Assembly: GCA_044448905.1 (NCBI GenBank) | Contig: JBIOHJ010000062.1 | Location: 1 to 18,746 of the forward strand | Origin: JBIOHJ01 sp044448905 | GTDB lineage: Bacteria; Bacteroidota; Bacteroidia; AKYH767-A; OLB10 | Direction of reading: 5' to 3' | Length of the DNA stretch: 18,746 bases | Part shown: one piece after another, positions 14,375 to 18,746 of the stretch | Layout of the letters: every line of letters starts with the position of its first letter | How positions within the stretch are numbered: position 1 is the stretch's first letter | Position numbers and translations under genes: made by a program | Notes under the pieces: generated by a model | Databases searched by the model: none | What the model was told of the DNA's origin: nothing | What the model saw: only the letters and a program-made list of their open reading frames with translations

Positions 14375-15250
14375 ATGGAAACAACAGAACTTTTAAAAAA
14401 AGTCCGCAAGATTGAAATTAAAACACGCGGATTATCGAGCCATATTTTCTCGGGCGAATACCATTCGGCATTCAAGGGGCGGGGCATGGCTTTCAGCGAA
14501 GTAAGGGAATATATTCCCGGTGATGATATCCGCAGCATTGACTGGAATGTAACAGCCCGTTTTAATCATCCTTATATAAAAGTTTTTGAAGAAGAGCGGG
14601 AGCTAACAGTAATGTTGCTGGTTGATATCAGCGGCTCGGGAAACTTCGGTACAAGAAAACAATTTAAAAGAGATTTAATTACAGAATTGTGCGCAGTGCT
14701 TTCGTTTTCTGCAATTCAGAATAATGATAAAATAGGTGTTTTGTTTTTTTCAGATAAGATTGAAAAATTTATTCCTCCAAAAAAAGGAAAATCACACATC
14801 CTTCACATCATCAGGGAGCTGATTGACCTGTCTCCTCAATCAAACGGAACCGATATTGGCAGTGCACTGCGTTATTTTACTAATATGATAAAGAAAAAAA
14901 GTATTGCATTTATCATTTCTGATTTTATCGCCAATGGATTCGAAGATTCGCTGAAGATTGCATCAAAAAAGCACGATACGGTAGCTATAAAAATTTATGA
15001 CCATCGCGAAGCTGAATTGCCCGATGCAGGCTTGATTCGTTTTAAAGATGCTGAAAGCGGTAAAAATATGTGGGTCGATACCGGGGACAGCACATTGAGA
15101 AAAAAATTTGCAGCGCAATGGATTAAACGTGATAAAGAACTATCAACATTGTTTGCGCGATGCGGTGTTGATTTTGTGAACTTGAGCACCGAACAAAATT
15201 ATGTTACACCGTTAATGAATTTGTTTAAAAGAAGAGAGGGCAGACGTTAA
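14375..15250 (+). CDS. DUF58 / von Willebrand A-like domain protein of the bat operon
   Basis: 291 residues, soluble, of the DUF58 family. The family hallmark YIPGDDIRSIDWNVTARF is followed by a vWA-type fold whose metal-site motif is D84-I-S86-G-S88 (DISGS). Later strands include IGVLFFSDKIEKFIPP and a conserved NGTDIGSALRYF loop carrying the MIDAS Thr. DUF58 proteins accompany MoxR ATPases nearly everywhere and are thought to be their direct substrates or adaptors. Unlike many family members there is no N-terminal membrane pair, as is usual for the Bacteroidota bat-operon version. The gene starts two bases after moxR and ends six bases before the next gene, so the operon is tightly packed. 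Confidence 0.93.
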   Translation: METTELLKKVRKIEIKTRGLSSHIFSGEYHSAFKGRGMAFSEVREYIPGDDIRSIDWNVTARFNHPYIKVFEEERELTVMLLVDISGSGNFGTRKQFKRDLITELCAVLSFSAIQNNDKIGVLFFSDKIEKFIPPKKGKSHILHIIRELIDLSPQSNGTDIGSALRYFTNMIKKKSIAFIISDFIANGFEDSLKIASKKHDTVAIKIYDHREAELPDAGLIRFKDAESGKNMWVDTGDSTLRKKFAAQWIKRDKELSTLFARCGVDFVNLSTEQNYVTPLMNLFKRREGRR

Positions 15251-15256
15251 TCAGCC

Positions 15257-16252
15257 ATGCAAAAAACATTTTTTTTACTTCAATTTATTTCCGCAGGATT
15301 AAAGCGGTTTAATTTCTTTTTAATTTTATTTGTTTTTGCTTTTGCGGATTCAATTGGTCAGCCCTTTTCGGTAAGAGCCTCAATTGATTCGAATGTTATT
15401 TTAATCGGCAAACAGGTTAAGCTTACACTTGAGTTAACCCAGCAACATTCCTCTAAAATTCAATGGGCGGCAATTCCCGATACGATTGGTAAAGTAGAAG
15501 TTATTGAAAAATCAAAGATTGACTCGGTTTTAAGTTCCGATTCAATTTCAATTATTAAAAGACAGCACCTGCTGCTTACCTGTTTTGATTCGGGATATTA
15601 TGTAATTCCTCCGTTTCGTTTTACTGATTTATCAAACACTGATACCCTCACAAACTTTGCCGAAACACAGCCTTTGCTGTTAACCGTTAATACACTTGCT
15701 GTTGACACTACAAGAGCAATTAAAGACATAAAAGCACCCGTTATAGTACCGTTGTCATGGCAGGATTTTTTACCATGGTTAATTGGGCTCTTGTTGCTTG
15801 TTGCAATTATTATAGGCGTGCTTTATCTCCGTAAAAGATTTAAAAAGAAACCAGTTGTTGCATTTGAAAAACCAAAACGCCCGGCTCATGAAATTGCTTT
15901 GGAAGAATTGAAAAAATTAGAAGAAGAAAAATTATGGCAGCAGGGGAATTTTAAATATTACCATACCCGCCTTACGGATATCATACGCATTTATTTATGG
16001 CACCGGTATGATTTGGATGCAATGGAAATGACAAGCGATGAAATTTTGAGCAGTACAACCGTTAAGGGATTTCCCGCTGAAATATTTGAAAAGTTAAAAT
16101 TCATGCTCACGCTTGCCGACCTGGTAAAGTTTGCAAAAGCAATCCCGGTTGCAAGTGAAAACGAACAGTGCCTTGCCAATGGGTACGATTTGATTTTTGC
16201 AACAAAATTCTCCGAACTGAAATTAGAAGAAATAAAGGAGGCAGCTTTATGA
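15257..16252 (+). CDS. BatD-like membrane protein of the bat operon
   Basis: 331 residues, membrane-anchored. An N-terminal hydrophobic export signal (about residues 17-33) leads to a periplasmic beta domain beginning VRASIDSNVILIGKQVKLTLEL, which resembles the opening strands of BatD. A single transmembrane helix lies near 174-193 (WLIGLLLLVAIIIGVLYL), followed by RKRFKKK and a helical cytoplasmic tail with a KYYHTRLTDIIRIYLWHRY segment, as in DUF4381-like proteins. This protein, usually annotated hypothetical, sits between DUF58 and batA in many Bacteroidota operons. The stop codon overlaps the batA start in ATGA (16249-16252), and a strong Shine-Dalgarno for batA lies within its last codons. 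Its role is presumably assembly or sensing in the Bat complex; it is not demonstrated. Confidence 0.82.
   Translation: MQKTFFLLQFISAGLKRFNFFLILFVFAFADSIGQPFSVRASIDSNVILIGKQVKLTLELTQQHSSKIQWAAIPDTIGKVEVIEKSKIDSVLSSDSISIIKRQHLLLTCFDSGYYVIPPFRFTDLSNTDTLTNFAETQPLLLTVNTLAVDTTRAIKDIKAPVIVPLSWQDFLPWLIGLLLLVAIIIGVLYLRKRFKKKPVVAFEKPKRPAHEIALEELKKLEEEKLWQQGNFKYYHTRLTDIIRIYLWHRYDLDAMEMTSDEILSSTTVKGFPAEIFEKLKFMLTLADLVKFAKAIPVASENEQCLANGYDLIFATKFSELKLEEIKEAAL
16234..16241 (+). promoter_or_regulatory. Strong Shine-Dalgarno deciding the batA start
   Basis: AAAGGAGG is complementary to the 16S rRNA tail and ends seven bases before the ATG at 16249. It is the only clear Shine-Dalgarno among the operon starts and rules out the in-frame GTG at 16168, which lies deep inside the upstream gene. 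Confidence 0.8.
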
Positions 16253-17244
16253 TGCGCGATATAACATTTGCATTTCCCGAATTTTTCTGGCTGATGCTGC
16301 TCATACCGGTCATGGTTATCTGGCGATGGAAAATCAACTGGAAGCACCAAACACAAATCCGTTTTTCGGATACATCTTTTTTTAAAAATAAAAAATTATC
16401 ATTTAAGGAACGCATTCGCAGGTTGCCTTTAGTATTAAGAGTTTTAGCAATGGCATTATTGATTGCAGCGCTTGCCCGGCCACAATCTACTTCGAAAGGA
16501 CAAAATGTAACATCCGAAGGAATTTCGATTGTACTTTCTATGGATGTTTCGAGCAGCATGCTTGCCGAAGATTTAAAACCTAACCGGATTGAAGCCGCCA
16601 AAAGAGTTGCACTCGATTTTATTGATGAGCGGCAGAATGATTTGATTGGATTAGTAATTTTCGGTGGCGAAAGTTTTACACAATGCCCCATCACCAGCGA
16701 CCATTCTGTTCTGAAAAACCTGATGGACGGTGTGAGGAGTGGTTTTCTCGAAGATGGCACTGCTATAGGGGAAGGATTGGCAACTGCAATTTCCCGTTTA
16801 AAAGACAGCAAAGCAAAAAGTAAAGTTATAATTCTGTTAACTGATGGAGTAAATAATGCCGGGTCCATTGCACCGCTTACTGCGGGAGAAATTGCAAAAA
16901 CTTTTGGAATCAGGGTTTATACAATCGGAGTTGGCAAAAACGGAACTGCTCCTTACCCTGTTAAAACTCCATTTGGAATTCAATACCAGGATATGGAAGT
17001 TCAGATTGATGAAGCGGTAATGAAACAAATTTCCGATGCCACCGATGGAAAATATTTTCGGGCTACCAACAATAAAAGCCTGAAGGAAATATATGCTGAA
17101 ATTGATAAGATGGAAAAAACAAAAATTGAAGTAACCGAATTCCATAGGCACAGCGAAGAGTATTTTCCATGGATTGCCGCTGCCGGATTGTTATTGTTGT
17201 TTGAAATAATTCTGAGATATACCTATTTGAAAAGTTTGCCTTGA
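16249..17244 (+). CDS. batA: Aerotolerance protein BatA (vWA-domain membrane protein)
   Basis: 331 residues. Two N-terminal hydrophobic helices (FFWLMLLIPVMVIW and LPLVLRVLAMALLIAALARP) precede a von Willebrand A domain with an intact MIDAS: D99-V-S101-S-S103, a Thr near 171 in DGTAIGEG and an Asp near 199 in LTDGVNNAG. A C-terminal helix (FPWIAAAGLLLLFEIIL) closes the protein. This is the full BatA layout. The family is named from the Bacteroides fragilis aerotolerance operon, where its loss lowers oxygen survival; the biochemical role is not settled. It starts within the ATGA overlap with the upstream gene, so its translation is probably coupled and also boosted by the strong Shine-Dalgarno. 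BatB follows after 46 bases. Confidence 0.93.
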   Translation: MMRDITFAFPEFFWLMLLIPVMVIWRWKINWKHQTQIRFSDTSFFKNKKLSFKERIRRLPLVLRVLAMALLIAALARPQSTSKGQNVTSEGISIVLSMDVSSSMLAEDLKPNRIEAAKRVALDFIDERQNDLIGLVIFGGESFTQCPITSDHSVLKNLMDGVRSGFLEDGTAIGEGLATAISRLKDSKAKSKVIILLTDGVNNAGSIAPLTAGEIAKTFGIRVYTIGVGKNGTAPYPVKTPFGIQYQDMEVQIDEAVMKQISDATDGKYFRATNNKSLKEIYAEIDKMEKTKIEVTEFHRHSEEYFPWIAAAGLLLLFEIILRYTYLKSLP

Positions 17245-17290
17245 GCGTGAAAGTGAAACAAATCTAAAAAATCCTAAATTGTAAATCATC

Positions 17291-18337
17291 GTGTTTCGTT
17301 TAGCACATAAAGAATTTCTCTGGCTGTATGCACTCATTCCGGTGTTCATACTTATTTTTATTTTGATGATGTATTGGAAAAAAAGCGCATTGAAAAAATT
17401 TGGCGAGGTTTCATTAATTGCAGGATTATTTCCTGATTCCTCAGTCAGTAAACCGTATATTAAATTTGTCATTTTAGTTTTAGCGTATATATTTCTTGTA
17501 TTCGGAATTTGTGGACCACAAATAGGTACTAAATTGGAAGAAGTAAAGCGGAAAGGCGTTGACTTGGTAATTGCTTTAGATGTTTCAAACAGTATGAATG
17601 CCGAAGACATTAAACCAACTCGTCTCGAAAGAAGCAAACAAGCCATTTATCGTTTAATTGATCGGTTACAGGGCGACAGGATAGGATTAATTGTTTTTGC
17701 TGGTAAAGCATACGTTCAATTACCAATTACCACTGATTATGGCGCTGCGAAATTATTTTTACAATCCATTAACTCATCTGTTGTTCCCACACAAGGCACG
17801 GCTATTGGAAGCGCTATAAGTTTGGCTGTTGATGCCATCGGTGATTCAGCAAAGAAAAATACAGCCATCGTGGTGATTACCGATGGAGAAAATCACGAAG
17901 ATGATGCAATTGAAGAAGCTGCAAATGCAGCTGAAAATGGAATTATTGTTCATACAATTGGCATGGGCAGCCCCGGTGGCGCACCCATTCCGGTTTATCA
18001 TAATGGTACGCGTGTGGGTTTCATGCAAGATGAAGGCGGAAGCACTGTGGTTACCAAGCTTGATGCCGAGTCGCTTCAAAAAATTGCTGATGCCGGTAAG
18101 GGAAAATTTGTTCGAGCTACAAACAACGATGACGGGCTTGAAATAATAATGAAAGAAATTAATTCAATGGAGAAAAAAGAATTCGGAACAAAAATGTTTA
18201 CCGACTATGATGACCAGTTCCAGTATTTTGCCGGTGCAGCATTGCTGTTGCTGCTGTTGGAGTTTCTTTTATCAGAAAAGAAAAGTAAATGGATACAGCA
18301 GCTCAGGTTATTTGAAGTAAAGAAAAAAGTTGCATGA
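17291..18337 (+). CDS. batB: Aerotolerance protein BatB (vWA-domain membrane protein)
   Basis: 348 residues, paralogous to BatA with the same plan: helices FLWLYALIPVFILIFILMMYW and IKFVILVLAYIFLVFGI, a vWA domain with MIDAS D97-V-S99-N-S101, a GTAIGSAIS loop and ITDGENHEDD, then a C-terminal helix (FAGAALLLLLLEFLL) and a basic tail. The start is GTG: an in-frame TAA at 17282-17284 leaves no upstream ATG, and MFRLAHKEFLWLY aligns with the N-terminus of BatA, so GTG at 17291 is the best choice. No Shine-Dalgarno precedes it. The 46-base gap from batA is AT-rich with no terminator. BatA and BatB are thought to interact in the inner membrane, with vWA domains exposed to periplasm. Confidence 0.92.
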   Translation: MFRLAHKEFLWLYALIPVFILIFILMMYWKKSALKKFGEVSLIAGLFPDSSVSKPYIKFVILVLAYIFLVFGICGPQIGTKLEEVKRKGVDLVIALDVSNSMNAEDIKPTRLERSKQAIYRLIDRLQGDRIGLIVFAGKAYVQLPITTDYGAAKLFLQSINSSVVPTQGTAIGSAISLAVDAIGDSAKKNTAIVVITDGENHEDDAIEEAANAAENGIIVHTIGMGSPGGAPIPVYHNGTRVGFMQDEGGSTVVTKLDAESLQKIADAGKGKFVRATNNDDGLEIIMKEINSMEKKEFGTKMFTDYDDQFQYFAGAALLLLLLEFLLSEKKSKWIQQLRLFEVKKKVA

Positions 18338-18371
18338 ACTTAGATTTGAAAATTGAAAAATAAAGCTATCG

Positions 18372-18746
18372 ATGAGAAACTCAGCTAGATATTTAAATAT
18401 AATAATAAGTGCATTTGCATTAATAACACTTTTTAGTGTGTACGCATTTGCTCAGTCGGAACGAAGCCTGGTTAGAAAGGGAAATAAGCTATACGAATCA
18501 AAAAAATATTCTGATGCGGAAATTAACTACCGAAAGTCGCTTGAGAAAAATAAAAATTCGTTCAGCGGAACTTACAATCTCGGAGATGCTTTATATAAAC
18601 AGCAAAAATTTGAAGAAGCTGCTTCACAGTTCAACAACAGTTCAAGCCTTACAAAGGATAAAAAATCATTGTCAAATAACTTTCACAACATGGGCAATGC
18701 TTTATTGCAGGCAAAAAAATATGAGGAAAGTATTAACGCGTATAAA
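18372..18746 (+). CDS. batC: TPR protein BatC, N-terminal part (runs off the window)
   Basis: The first 125 codons are open to the right edge of the window. MRNSARYLNIIISAFALITL... forms a signal peptide ending near AFAQS. Tetratricopeptide repeats follow: a first unit LVRKGNKLYESKKYSDAEINYRKSL, then GTYNLGDALYKQQKFEEAASQF and NNFHNMGNALLQAKKYEESINAY. TPR proteins of the operon (BatC) bind other Bat proteins in the periplasm. The ATG is 34 bases after batB, in the order batA, batB, batC expected for Bacteroidota; batD and batE would be expected just beyond the window. The TPR and signal-peptide calls are firm, and the BatC name rests on operon position. Confidence 0.85.
   Translation, partial: MRNSARYLNIIISAFALITLFSVYAFAQSERSLVRKGNKLYESKKYSDAEINYRKSLEKNKNSFSGTYNLGDALYKQQKFEEAASQFNNSSSLTKDKKSLSNNFHNMGNALLQAKKYEESINAYK

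Noticed and set aside
16168..16248. GTG-started longer form of BatA
   Set aside because: It would sit inside the upstream gene; the ATG at 16249 has a strong Shine-Dalgarno and an ATGA junction and begins where BatA homology should begin.
16107..16868. Long (253-codon) minus-strand open frame opposite batA
   Set aside because: Its length is notable, but the sequence is low-complexity and Ser/Ile-rich, with no motif and no promoter, against intact BatD-like and BatA genes.
17245..17290. AAATCC/AAATTG words between batA and batB resembling the 742-855 repeat
   Set aside because: No inverted pairing and only short AT-rich word similarity; compatible with chance.

Overview
This is an AT-rich, densely coded bacterial segment that looks like Bacteroidota, probably an environmental member outside Bacteroides. 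The lineage call rests on four things seen here. There is a secreted protein with a type IX secretion C-terminal sorting domain. There is a moxR/DUF58/bat aerotolerance-type operon in the order typical of the phylum. Several start sites have TAnnTTTG-type (-7) promoter elements. Shine-Dalgarno sequences are mostly poor, with one clear exception. No rRNA, tRNA, CRISPR array, insertion sequence or phage gene was seen. No gene-free gap exceeds about 250 bases. The first 135 bases are AT-rich leader with no feature I can support firmly.

Layout. (1) 136-2690, + strand: two paralogous AhpD/carboxymuconolactone-decarboxylase-like proteins enclose an MFS transporter. An imperfect inverted repeat lies between the first two genes. 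(2) 2769-4229, +: a secreted protein with two tandem DNRLRE-type domains and a T9SS tail, facing (3) a lone PAS-domain protein (4313-4681, -) across a hairpin. (4) 4855-6618, -: a large beta-rich lipoprotein with the clearest promoter in the window. (5) 6864-8621, -: an ABC exporter half-transporter. (6) 12299 down to 8843, -: a signalling cassette. It consists of a CNB-domain histidine kinase, a receiver/glutaredoxin-like/thioredoxin-reductase-like FAD fusion, and a small conserved-looking protein. (7) 12411-13190, -: truA. (8) 13386 to the right edge, +: moxR, DUF58, a BatD-like membrane protein, batA, batB and the start of batC.

How they work together. The bat operon encodes a MoxR ATPase with von Willebrand A-domain membrane proteins and a TPR partner, a set linked in the literature to oxygen tolerance and envelope stress. 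The kinase/FAD-fusion pair is the most unusual system. A two-component receiver is joined to a flavoprotein built like thioredoxin reductase, but both places where redox cysteines are expected (the glutaredoxin-like CPxC and the reductase CxxC) are replaced. This suggests a flavin- or NAD(P)H-sensing or regulatory role rather than thioredoxin reduction. The AhpD-MFS-AhpD cluster has intact peroxidatic CxxCxxxH motifs and may form a detoxification or substrate-uptake unit. These functional links are inferred from gene context and motifs only.
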